From CAYWNA01 sp964459305 (lineage in GTDB: Bacteria > Planctomycetota > Planctomycetia > Pirellulales > Pirellulaceae): a DNA stretch of 33,359 nt. Below, piece after piece: positions 16,893-24,655 of this stretch. The notes beneath the pieces were generated by a model that was not told the DNA's origin, ran no database searches, and was given only the letters and a program-made list of their open reading frames with translations. The stretch lies in contig CAYWNA010000140.1 in the NCBI GenBank assembly GCA_964459305.1, positions 1-33,359 of the forward strand, read 5' to 3'. The translations under genes and the position numbers were made by a program. Positions within the stretch are counted from its first letter, which is position 1, and each line of letters opens with the position of its first letter.

Positions 16893-17822
16893 TCACGCCG
16901 TCTCAGGCATGAACGTGGGCATAGCGATTCCTGATGGTGGCGTCCACGCGCCCCGCGTTTGAGCAAGATGCAGCTCGCAGTTGACCGCGCCCCATTCGTA
17001 CATGGTGCGCACCAGTTCGTCGCACTGTGATGGCACTAGCCAAAGTGGTTGCCGGCCTCGGTGATGGTTCAATTCGGCATGGATAAGCACCGCCGCCTGG
17101 CGCTCGGTACGTGCAATTCCAGGACCAAGCATGTTGATTGCCGCATCGACGACCGAGACGAGAAAACCATCCAGACCGCCCTCCTCATTCTCCAGTACTG
17201 ACACGTGCCATTTGCCGTCGGAGTTTTCGACGAAGTAGCGAAAGTCTTTTCCGCGGCGGATGTGATTGATTTCCATTTCCAACGCGGCCATTGCCGGTAC
17301 ATCATCCAGCCGCGCATCGCGTATGGCCGCATCCGCCAATGGGTCAACCGCGAGTCCCTCGTCCGGTACCTTCAGCGTCATGTCTTGGTAGATTGTGCGT
17401 GGGATGAAGCCCGCCTTGGTATAGAGAGAAAAGGAGTCCAGGTTGAGAGCGCTGGACACCAGTCGTACGGGTTTGCCTTCTTCATCGGCGAAATCGGTGA
17501 TGTGTTTTAGCAGCCGTCGCGCGACGCCTTGTCGGAAGTAGCCAGGGTGTACATTCATGATGCCCAGCGAGACGTGCGTCGGTCGCGGATGGTAGAAACA
17601 CGACCCTGCGAGACGGCCCGCGTCGCTGTCTTCGGCCACGACGCAACATCCCGGATCCAGGTCCTCGTACACCGAGCAGAACAGTCTGGTGCTGCCCTTC
17701 GGACGCGTGAACATCCGTGGCCGACCGTTGGTTTCGCACCAAGCGTTCGTCGAGTCATAGATCAAGTCGGCGACCTCCGTCCAGTCGGCGGGCTCCATGG
17801 TCCGAAGTTGAATCGTGGTCAT
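16893..17822 (-). CDS. Tandem GNAT N-acetyltransferase
   Basis: This 309-residue protein has a clear N-terminal GNAT domain: the beta4 strand SLGIMNVHPGYFR is followed by RQGVARRLL at 97-105, the acetyl-CoA pyrophosphate-binding loop, and by ALNLDSFSLYTKAGF, a typical last part of the fold. A second, weaker GNAT-like half starts near 165 (AAIRDARLDDVPAMAALE) and ends with NCELHLAQTRG; its acetyl-CoA loop is not well conserved. The enzyme would transfer an acetyl group to an amine in the cytoplasm; the acceptor is unknown. GAGG lies five bases before the ATG. It is upstream of, and on the same strand as, the DUF1559 gene, but with a 206-base gap. Confidence 0.85.
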   Translation of the reverse strand: MTTIQLRTMEPADWTEVADLIYDSTNAWCETNGRPRMFTRPKGSTRLFCSVYEDLDPGCCVVAEDSDAGRLAGSCFYHPRPTHVSLGIMNVHPGYFRQGVARRLLKHITDFADEEGKPVRLVSSALNLDSFSLYTKAGFIPRTIYQDMTLKVPDEGLAVDPLADAAIRDARLDDVPAMAALEMEINHIRRGKDFRYFVENSDGKWHVSVLENEEGGLDGFLVSVVDAAINMLGPGIARTERQAAVLIHAELNHHRGRQPLWLVPSQCDELVRTMYEWGAVNCELHLAQTRGAWTPPSGIAMPTFMPETA

Positions 17823-18150
17823 GTATTCCTCAGTTTGCCGAAGTGGAACATGCGACAGACAGACGAACGATCGGAAGCAGTTCGCCGATTCACGGTACCA
17901 AGCTAGTGGATCATGTCAACCATGCCGAGCAATCGTACGACAGATGTGATTGGAAACAGGCAATGCGGACTGCTAGCAGAGGTCCATGTCTACTTAAACG
18001 TGTCGGAGCCAGCGAGTTTAAGTCTTGGATTCGTCTAGTCTCGGTTCCCGCAGTCGGATTATAATCCTGGCCGCAGTGACAGCAGCCTTTCGCTGTTACG
18101 TGGCAGATTCGTTACGTCCACATGTCGCGGCGGGAAAGGGAGTTTCCACC
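17823..18150. other. Divergent intergenic region
   Basis: This 328-base spacer separates the divergent acetyltransferase and ParA genes. It contains the 12-bp palindrome at 18056-18067. A frame reading into parA from 18025 spans the putative promoter, so I treat it as non-coding. Confidence 0.5.
18056..18067 (+). promoter_or_regulatory. Palindromic TATAAT element upstream of parA
   Basis: GGATTATAATCC is a perfect 12-bp palindrome whose centre contains TATAAT at 18060-18065, a perfect -10 hexamer. It lies about 85 bases before the ParA ATG at 18151. No good -35 is found at 16-18 bases upstream, so an activator or a repressor operator could be involved. Function is inferred. Confidence 0.4.
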
Positions 18151-19008
18151 ATGCGGTCGATCGCAATTATCAATCAAAAGGGTGGAGTGGGGAAAACCAC
18201 GACAGCAGTTAATTTGGGGGCTGCGTTGGCCGACCTCGGAGAACGTGTGTGCCTGGTCGACCTCGATCCTCAGGCTCATGCTTCGCTTCATCTGGGCGTG
18301 GCGCTGAGCGAAGACCACAAGTCCGTCTATCAAGTGCTGACGGGCGAGACTCGCCTGTCCGATGTGCGATTGGCGGTTGACGACAATCTTTGGCTTGTTC
18401 CATCCCACTTGGACTTGGCGGCCGCCGAAATGGAACTGGCGGGCGAAGTGGGCCGCGAGGTGATCCTACGAGACAAATTGGTGCTGGACGGCGAGCAATT
18501 CGACTATCTGATCATCGATTGCCCGCCTTCGCTTGGCGTGCTCACGTTGAACGCACTGACGGCTGTCAAGGAGGTTTTTCTGCCGCTGCAGCCCCATTTC
18601 CTGGCCCTGCACGGATTCGGCAAGCTACTGCGCACGATCGACGTTGTGGCTCAGCGACTGAACCACGGTTTGCGGCTGACCGGTGTCATTCTGTGCATGT
18701 ACGAATCCGGCACGCGTCTGGCCGCAGAAGTTACATCCGACGTTCACGAATTCTTCGCGCGCAACCGAACTCAGGGAACTGCCTGGGCAGATGCTACGAC
18801 ATTCGACACCCGCGTGCGGCGCAACATCCGTTTGGCCGAAGCGCCCAGTTTTGGCCAGTCGATCTTTCAGTACTCTTCGGACTGCAACGGCGCCAATGAC
18901 TACCGTCGCTTGGCCCGCGAAGTCCTTGGCGTGCCGTTGGATGATGCGATAGAACAGACCGTCGATTCGATATCGGTGGTCGAGACGGTGGATTCGAGTC
19001 TGCTTTGA
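18151..19008 (+). CDS. ParA/Soj-family ATPase
   Basis: I choose the ATG at 18151 (285 residues), because the P-loop then lies directly at the N-terminus, as expected: MRSIAIINQKGGVGKTTTAV is a deviant Walker A motif with the signature lysine K10. An in-frame upstream start at 18025 adds unrelated residues and spans the TATAAT palindrome. CLVDLDPQAHAS is the A' motif and YLIIDCPPSLG the Walker B region. The family makes dynamic ATP-dependent dimers on nucleoid DNA to position chromosomes, plasmids or protein cargo. No ParB or parS was recognised nearby, so chromosome partition is not assured; an orphan positioning ATPase is possible. It is convergent with the kinase gene with a one-base gap. 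Confidence 0.88.
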   Translation: MRSIAIINQKGGVGKTTTAVNLGAALADLGERVCLVDLDPQAHASLHLGVALSEDHKSVYQVLTGETRLSDVRLAVDDNLWLVPSHLDLAAAEMELAGEVGREVILRDKLVLDGEQFDYLIIDCPPSLGVLTLNALTAVKEVFLPLQPHFLALHGFGKLLRTIDVVAQRLNHGLRLTGVILCMYESGTRLAAEVTSDVHEFFARNRTQGTAWADATTFDTRVRRNIRLAEAPSFGQSIFQYSSDCNGANDYRRLAREVLGVPLDDAIEQTVDSISVVETVDSSLL

Positions 19009-19009
19009 C

Positions 19010-20257
19010 CTAGCGTTTTCGGCGATCCACGGCGGTGTCTTTCTGGATCGTCGTTTCTACGGTGCGTTTTTTCCGAGTCGATGACGGACCGATCTCCAAC
19101 TTGCTGACGGTGGTCGTTCGCGAATCGCCCCGCAACCGGCTTTCGGTTGCCAATCGCTGCTCGGCGATCATTGCCCGTTGTTCCAGAACCTCCCCGAAAT
19201 CAAAGTCAATCGACTTGCGGTCCGCCATCGGTTCGAGGTACTTGTGGACTTCGGCCGCTGTCTGGAAGCGATGCCTGGGCTTCTTGGCCATCATTTTCTG
19301 AATGACCTTGGATATCTTCTTCGGTACTCTGGGATTCAGTTCGTGAACGGGATGAGGGGATTTGCTGCGATGACGTCGCAATTTCTGGGATACCGACTTG
19401 CCGGGGAAAGGAACTTGACCGGTGACCAAAAAGTAGAACGTGCACCCCAGACTGTAAATGTCGGCCCGACGGTCCACGTTGAGGCTGTCGACCGATTGCT
19501 CAGGCGAGATGTAGTCGGCCGTGCCCAAACAGTTCTGTCCGAGGATGGTCGACAGCGAGAACTCCGTCTCGCTCCCGCCGATCATTGCGAGGCCGAAATC
19601 AAGCACCTTGACGAAGCCGTCACCACGTACCAGGAAGTTCTCTGGTTTGACGTCTCGGTGCACGAGCCCCAGTTCGTGCGCGTAGTGGAGGCCTTCGGCG
19701 GCCTGGCAAATCACATCGCAAGCCCGGCGCCAACTCAGCGTCCTCTTGCGAATCGACAGCAGTTCGTGCAGGCTGACTCCGCGAACCAATTCCATCACCA
19801 TGTAGTGGATGGTCCCGTAGATGTCCTCCGCCCGATTGATGGCCTTGGTCCTCACAACATGAGGATGGGTGAGCTTGAAACCTGCTTCCGCCTCCAATTG
19901 AAACCGGGTCAGCATACCTTTGTCGTTGCGGTGGCGATCCGACAGCACCTTCAGCGCCACCTCCCAACCCGTCTCCAGGTCCTCGGCCACGTAGAGGTAT
20001 CCCATGCCGCCAGAACCCAAAATCTCCTGGATCCTAAAGTTGTCGATGAACAGGCCGCGACGCCGGCCCTCCAAGAGACGGTTCACTTGGTAGCGCGTCA
20101 ACACGTGATTTGCCACCAGCGCATCGGCGATTTGGTCTGGTGTGACCAGTTCTTCCAGACCGACCTGCTCGACGACTGAATCGAAGTCGTCGGGCAAGAG
20201 CAGCCGGCTCTTTTGGAGTAGTTTAAGGAATTCCTCTGCCGTCGTTACCGCCGTCAT
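19010..20257 (-). CDS. Soluble Ser/Thr protein kinase
   Basis: This 415-residue protein has a helical N-terminal module (1-70, including DQIADALVANHVLTRYQVNR) found in many planctomycete kinases, followed by a Hanks-type kinase domain. Key residues are the glycine loop GSGGMG at 81-86, K103 in VALKVL, HRDVKPEN at 200-207, DFG at 220-222 and SPE at 251-253. The catalytic core is therefore complete. No transmembrane segment is seen, so it should act in the cytoplasm, phosphorylating proteins on Ser or Thr. The tail (about 340-415) is basic and Thr/Ser-rich and could be a self-phosphorylation region. GAGG precedes the ATG at 20257. It is convergent with parA, with one base between stops. Confidence 0.93.
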   Translation of the reverse strand: MTAVTTAEEFLKLLQKSRLLLPDDFDSVVEQVGLEELVTPDQIADALVANHVLTRYQVNRLLEGRRRGLFIDNFRIQEILGSGGMGYLYVAEDLETGWEVALKVLSDRHRNDKGMLTRFQLEAEAGFKLTHPHVVRTKAINRAEDIYGTIHYMVMELVRGVSLHELLSIRKRTLSWRRACDVICQAAEGLHYAHELGLVHRDVKPENFLVRGDGFVKVLDFGLAMIGGSETEFSLSTILGQNCLGTADYISPEQSVDSLNVDRRADIYSLGCTFYFLVTGQVPFPGKSVSQKLRRHRSKSPHPVHELNPRVPKKISKVIQKMMAKKPRHRFQTAAEVHKYLEPMADRKSIDFDFGEVLEQRAMIAEQRLATESRLRGDSRTTTVSKLEIGPSSTRKKRTVETTIQKDTAVDRRKR

Positions 20258-20395
20258 GGAAACCTCACCAGAGGGGCACGATGAAGCCCAATAATAGGCA
20301 AGTCAATAGCGCAACGTTTGTTTCGCCCTACACTTAACGTAGCACTCGGCCACTGGTTAGTATAGCACGTGGTATCTTCAGCCGTGCACGATTGT

Positions 20396-21097
<702 letters not shown>

Positions 21098-21130
21098 GTC
21101 TGAATGATAACACTCGATGGTGCCATCGAG

Positions 21131-22666
21131 CTAGCGGGGGCGCAATACAACGAAGGTCAGGGCGAACAGCAGAATGAGGGCGACTCCGACCCCCGTCCCC
21201 ACGGCAAAGACGCCGGTTAGCGCGGTGGTTTCTGGAGTCGAATCGGTATCGACGGTCGGCATCGTCTCTGGTTGCCCCGCGGTTTCGGCCGAGGCTACCT
21301 CCCGGTCCGCCATGGCTGTAGTCGAAACGGTGTGTTCGTCTTCTTTCGGTTTTTCGGTCACATCTTTCGGCTCTTCTTCGCTGGCATCATCCTCGCCGGC
21401 GGCATCGGGGGCCTTCTCCGCCGGTGGTTTCGCCTGCTTTGTTTCCCCTTCGTCGGTGGTCTTCTCTACCTCGTCGGTGGTCTTCTCTACCTCGTCGGTG
21501 GACTTCTCTACCTCGTCGGTGGTCTTCTCTACCTCGTCCTTCTCTTCCTCGGCGACGTCCTTGCCCTCGTCACCCTGTTTCTCGTTATCTTCGGTCATTG
21601 CGTCGGCCGCATCACCTTCGTTTGGTTCTTCCTTGGTGGGAATGATCAGGTCGGGAAAGAAATCCTCCGCCCCAAAGCCATATTCATTTCCCTCCTCGGC
21701 CCCAAAGTTCGTGGCGAGGTTCTCTGCGGCAGTGTACCAATCGTAGGCGAACAGCAAGTCCACGCCAGGGTTTTGGTCTTTCACGGTGCACGAGCACGCA
21801 CCCGTCACGAAGTCAACACAGTCCAGCAAATTGTCCCGGCTTATACCCTTGCCAACAAACGGCGGCAAAGCCCTGCCGCGGCCGAAAACCGCGAAAATCA
21901 TTGGCTTGTCAACCCACTCCGCGTCCTTCAAATCGTTCTCCATGGACAACAGGAACTCCACCAACCAGTGCTCCTTTGGATCGTCGCGTTTCACCTTGAC
22001 ATAGCCAAACTCAAGTCCTGGGGTCTTTTCTTTGGATTCGTCGTCTTGCATGAAGGCGGTTGGCGGTAGATAGAGCTGCACCTCCCCTGAGGCGATGTCT
22101 TTGATCAGGGCCTTCGTTGTCTTCTCCGCCTCGCCGTTGGCCTTTTCGTCGTTTCCGGTCAGCATCACCAGGACGCTGGCCTTTCCCTGCTCCAACTGCT
22201 TGGCAATCTCTCCACGTGCGGGAGACTCGATTAAGGCCGAGATGGTCGCCTCGTCCAAATCTCCCGAAAACAGCTTCACGAAGTAGGGAGGCGGAGCGAC
22301 GACCATGTAGGACGGGATCACGGGTTCCTTCTGAGCCAGCCAATCCTCTTTGACGTAGGGCGGGATGGTCTTCAGCTCGGTGTCCTTTTTTAGATCCACA
22401 GATATGAACATCAAGTTGCCCGGTTTCTTCTCGGACTGCTCAACGGCCTCGACCATCTCCTTGATCTTGGTAGCTTTTTCGTCGATGGGTTCTTCGTGGA
22501 AGTAGTACACCTGGTACGGAGCCGGTTCCCATCGATACATGGCATACCGGTATACAGGAGTATCGCACGCCCCAAGAGGACGGGTAGTCGAGACACACAA
22601 GGCGATTGCAGAACTAGCGAGACAAATCGCGACAACGGCTCTACGTTTGAGTCTGGCCACGGGCAT
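21131..22666 (-). CDS. Unknown secreted acidic protein with C-terminal membrane anchor and heptad repeats
   Basis: I prefer the ATG at 22666 (511 residues): CGGAGG lies five bases upstream and the protein then begins with MPVARLKRRAVVAICLASSA, a signal peptide. The ATG at 22720 adds 18 residues without a good site. The mature protein has an unrecognised folded domain (about 40-330), then a long acidic low-complexity stretch with tandem TTDEVEK-like heptads, Glu/Lys and Pro segments, and finally one hydrophobic segment near the end (AVGTGVGVALILLFALTFVV) followed by LRPR. This layout suggests an exported protein whose C-terminus is anchored in a membrane, with the acidic stretch as a flexible linker. 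The folded domain may concern a secretome or metal/redox role, but no family was recognised. Confidence 0.7.
   Translation of the reverse strand: MPVARLKRRAVVAICLASSAIALCVSTTRPLGACDTPVYRYAMYRWEPAPYQVYYFHEEPIDEKATKIKEMVEAVEQSEKKPGNLMFISVDLKKDTELKTIPPYVKEDWLAQKEPVIPSYMVVAPPPYFVKLFSGDLDEATISALIESPARGEIAKQLEQGKASVLVMLTGNDEKANGEAEKTTKALIKDIASGEVQLYLPPTAFMQDDESKEKTPGLEFGYVKVKRDDPKEHWLVEFLLSMENDLKDAEWVDKPMIFAVFGRGRALPPFVGKGISRDNLLDCVDFVTGACSCTVKDQNPGVDLLFAYDWYTAAENLATNFGAEEGNEYGFGAEDFFPDLIIPTKEEPNEGDAADAMTEDNEKQGDEGKDVAEEEKDEVEKTTDEVEKSTDEVEKTTDEVEKTTDEGETKQAKPPAEKAPDAAGEDDASEEEPKDVTEKPKEDEHTVSTTAMADREVASAETAGQPETMPTVDTDSTPETTALTGVFAVGTGVGVALILLFALTFVVLRPR
21450..21533 (-). repeat. Four tandem 21-bp repeats inside the acidic protein gene
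   Basis: Four consecutive copies of a 21-base unit (TCGTCGGTGGTCTTCTCTAC plus C on the plus strand) lie at 21450-21470, 21471-21491, 21492-21512 and 21513-21533; the third has a single base change. They encode the seven-residue unit TDEVEKT/S on the minus strand. Being a multiple of three, the unit can expand or contract without a frameshift. Confidence 0.95.
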
Positions 22667-22972
22667 CAGGGCCTCCGTTGAGGATTGGAAAGCGGATGGG
22701 CGAGACAGCCATACTGTCATAAATCAACTATACAAGCACCTCGCCCGCTGGGCAATTCATCGGCACGAATCGATGCATGACATTCTCCGTCTATTTTACT
22801 CGTCGTGCAAGTGGCCGTTACATCCATTGGAAGCATCCCGGCCCCAGCTTTGCACCAACAACCGTGCGGCATGGTTTTCGTGTCGAGAGAGGATAAACTG
22901 GGGTGGATGTGCGGATTTGAGCGCACCCGCGTGGTTTTGCAGTGGTACGACGGATGCAAGGAACAACAAGCC
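22667..22972. other. Divergent intergenic region
   Basis: This 306-base spacer lies between the acidic protein gene and the sigma54-dependent regulator gene and presumably contains both promoters. I saw no clear -24/-12 element with correct spacing and no further coding frame. The regulator frame is open through 22805, but its domain starts at 22973. Confidence 0.45.
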
Positions 22973-24343
22973 ATGCCCGATCGCAGCAACATTGACCTCT
23001 TGGTGGTGGACGACGACGATGAGTTTCGCAGCACGATGGCGCGAATGTTCTCGCGCCGCGGTTTCAGTGTTGAAGAAGCCGCGGATGGCGAACAAGCACT
23101 GACGGCGGCTCAACGGCGCGTCTTTGATGTCGCAATCTTCGATATGAAGATGCCTGGGCTGTGCGGAATCGAGTTGCTTGAGAGATTCACCGAGAGCCAC
23201 TCCGAATGCGAAGTCATCGTGCTCACCGGGCAAGGGACGATCGAAACCGCCGTCCAGGCGATGAAGCTGGGTGTGTACGACTTTCTTACCAAGCCGTTTC
23301 CATTGAGAGAGTTGGAGAAGCTGATCGAAAAGGCTTACGAACGCGGCCAGCTTCGCAAAGAGAACATGCGATTAAAGACGCTTCTGAAGCGGAGTCAACC
23401 CAAGTCGGAGATGATCGGTCGATCCGCGGTGATGCAGGAGGTCTTCCGTCTGATCGAACGCGCCGGTCCCAGCGATAAAGCAATACTGATACAGGGCGAG
23501 AGCGGAACCGGCAAAGAGTTAGTCGCGCTCGCTTTGCATCAGTGCAGCAATCGAGCCGACAAGCCGATGGTCGTTATCAACTGCGCTGCACTGCCGGAGG
23601 CTTTGCTCGAGAGTGAGCTGTTCGGCCACGCAAAAGGTGCTTTTACGGGCGCCGTGAGTTCCAAAGCTGGTCTGTTTGAGACGGCCGACGGTGGGACCTT
23701 GTTCATCGACGAGATCGGGGAAATGCCTCCCGCTTTGCAGGCCAAGCTATTGCGTGTGCTGGAGGACGGCTCGATGCGCCGAGTCGGTTCGCTCAAAGAG
23801 CGTCGTGTCAATGTCCGCGTTTTGGCTGCCACCAATCGCGACATGTCGGTCGAGGTGCAAGAGGGACGGTTCCGCGAAGACTTGTACTACCGGATCAACG
23901 TGATGTCGCTGGAACTGCCCCCGTTGCGAGAGCGAACAGGAGACATCGCCTTGCTGCTCGCCCATTTTCTGGGGCCTGATTGGGAAATCGAAAACGAGGC
24001 CACGAGTCTGATCGAGCGCTACCACTGGCCCGGCAACGTGCGGCAGATGATCAATGCCATTGAACGTGGCAAGATTATGGCTGACGATCGGATGGTCCGG
24101 GTGCGGGATCTGCCACGAGAAGTCGTACAGAGTGACCCAAGCGATCCAGCGCTGGCAGACTTTCACACCGACGATTTGTCCTACATCGAGCGGGCCAAGG
24201 TTGTCGAAGTGTTGAGGCGTGAAAAGGGCAACAAGACTCGCGCGGCCCAGTCCTTGGGAATCGACCGTCGAAAGTTGTACCGTCTCATCGAGAAATACGG
24301 TATCCAGGACAGCGAGTTGTCTGAAGGGGCGGCGAGCCGGTAG
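22973..24343 (+). CDS. Sigma54-dependent response regulator (NtrC family)
   Basis: This 456-residue protein, starting at the ATG at 22973 (AAGGAA upstream), has three domains. The receiver domain is at about 8-120, with acidic pocket D13-D14, phospho-acceptor D57 in IFDMKMPG, T85 and K107. The AAA+ domain is at about 147-380, with Walker A GESGTGKE at 175-182, the sigma54-contacting loop GAFTGA at 222-227 and Walker B around GGTLFIDEIGE. The C-terminal Fis-type helix-turn-helix contains NKTRAAQSLGIDRRKLYRLI. It should activate RpoN-dependent promoters when phosphorylated. No histidine kinase is adjacent, and the Ser/Thr kinase nearby is unlikely to be a direct partner. Target genes are unknown. 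Confidence 0.95.
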   Translation: MPDRSNIDLLVVDDDDEFRSTMARMFSRRGFSVEEAADGEQALTAAQRRVFDVAIFDMKMPGLCGIELLERFTESHSECEVIVLTGQGTIETAVQAMKLGVYDFLTKPFPLRELEKLIEKAYERGQLRKENMRLKTLLKRSQPKSEMIGRSAVMQEVFRLIERAGPSDKAILIQGESGTGKELVALALHQCSNRADKPMVVINCAALPEALLESELFGHAKGAFTGAVSSKAGLFETADGGTLFIDEIGEMPPALQAKLLRVLEDGSMRRVGSLKERRVNVRVLAATNRDMSVEVQEGRFREDLYYRINVMSLELPPLRERTGDIALLLAHFLGPDWEIENEATSLIERYHWPGNVRQMINAIERGKIMADDRMVRVRDLPREVVQSDPSDPALADFHTDDLSYIERAKVVEVLRREKGNKTRAAQSLGIDRRKLYRLIEKYGIQDSELSEGAASR

Positions 24344-24409
24344 GATCGCTGGCGGAAAAACTTCTTAACCCGTCCTCTCGCTCGGCTGCGATCCTGGCCA
24401 ACAGGAATG

Positions 24410-24655
24410 TCAACCGCCGCTGACCGGAGGGATGCAGGCGACTTCAGCATCGCCGGTGATCGGGGTCGTGTCGTCGGTGTAGTCAGCATTTATGGCGAAC
24501 ATCGAGTGACGGACGACTTGCCGAAGTTCCGGGAATTGACTTTCTATTGCAACGCGTAAGTCGGAAACGGTCGCACCATCGTCCAATTCGATTTCGATCG
24601 TGTCGCGCTTGGCCAATTGTCTGGCCGCAGCAAAAAGTCTTACTCGTACGCTCAT
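24410..24655 (-). CDS. MoaD/ThiS-like small sulfur carrier
   Basis: An 81-residue frame from the ATG at 24655 encodes a MoaD/ThiS-family beta-grasp protein (MSVRVRLFAAARQLAKRDTI) ending with the Gly-Gly terminus PPVSGG. In this family the C-terminal GG is adenylated and converted to a thiocarboxylate that donates sulfur to molybdopterin or thiazole. The ATG overlaps the stop of the upstream FAD/FeS gene (ATGA), implying translational coupling. Neither moaE nor thiF/moeB is seen in the window, so the pathway is open; MoaD is the more likely choice by length and the FAAARQLA motif. The stop is TGA at 24410-24412. Confidence 0.85.
   Translation of the reverse strand: MSVRVRLFAAARQLAKRDTIEIELDDGATVSDLRVAIESQFPELRQVVRHSMFAINADYTDDTTPITGDAEVACIPPVSGG

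Noticed and set aside
19178..20179. A 333-residue plus-strand frame antisense to the kinase
   Set aside because: All kinase catalytic motifs are on the minus strand; the plus frame shows no domain.
21272..22069. A plus-strand frame with repeated LVGGLLY heptads, looking like a membrane protein
   Set aside because: The heptads are the antisense reading of the 21-bp repeat that encodes the acidic TDEVEKT units; there is no start signal.
22761..22777. A possible sigma54 (-24/-12) promoter upstream of the response regulator (CGGCACG and ATGCA)
   Set aside because: The GG and GC doublets are separated by eleven bases rather than the required ten, and the flanking match is weak.
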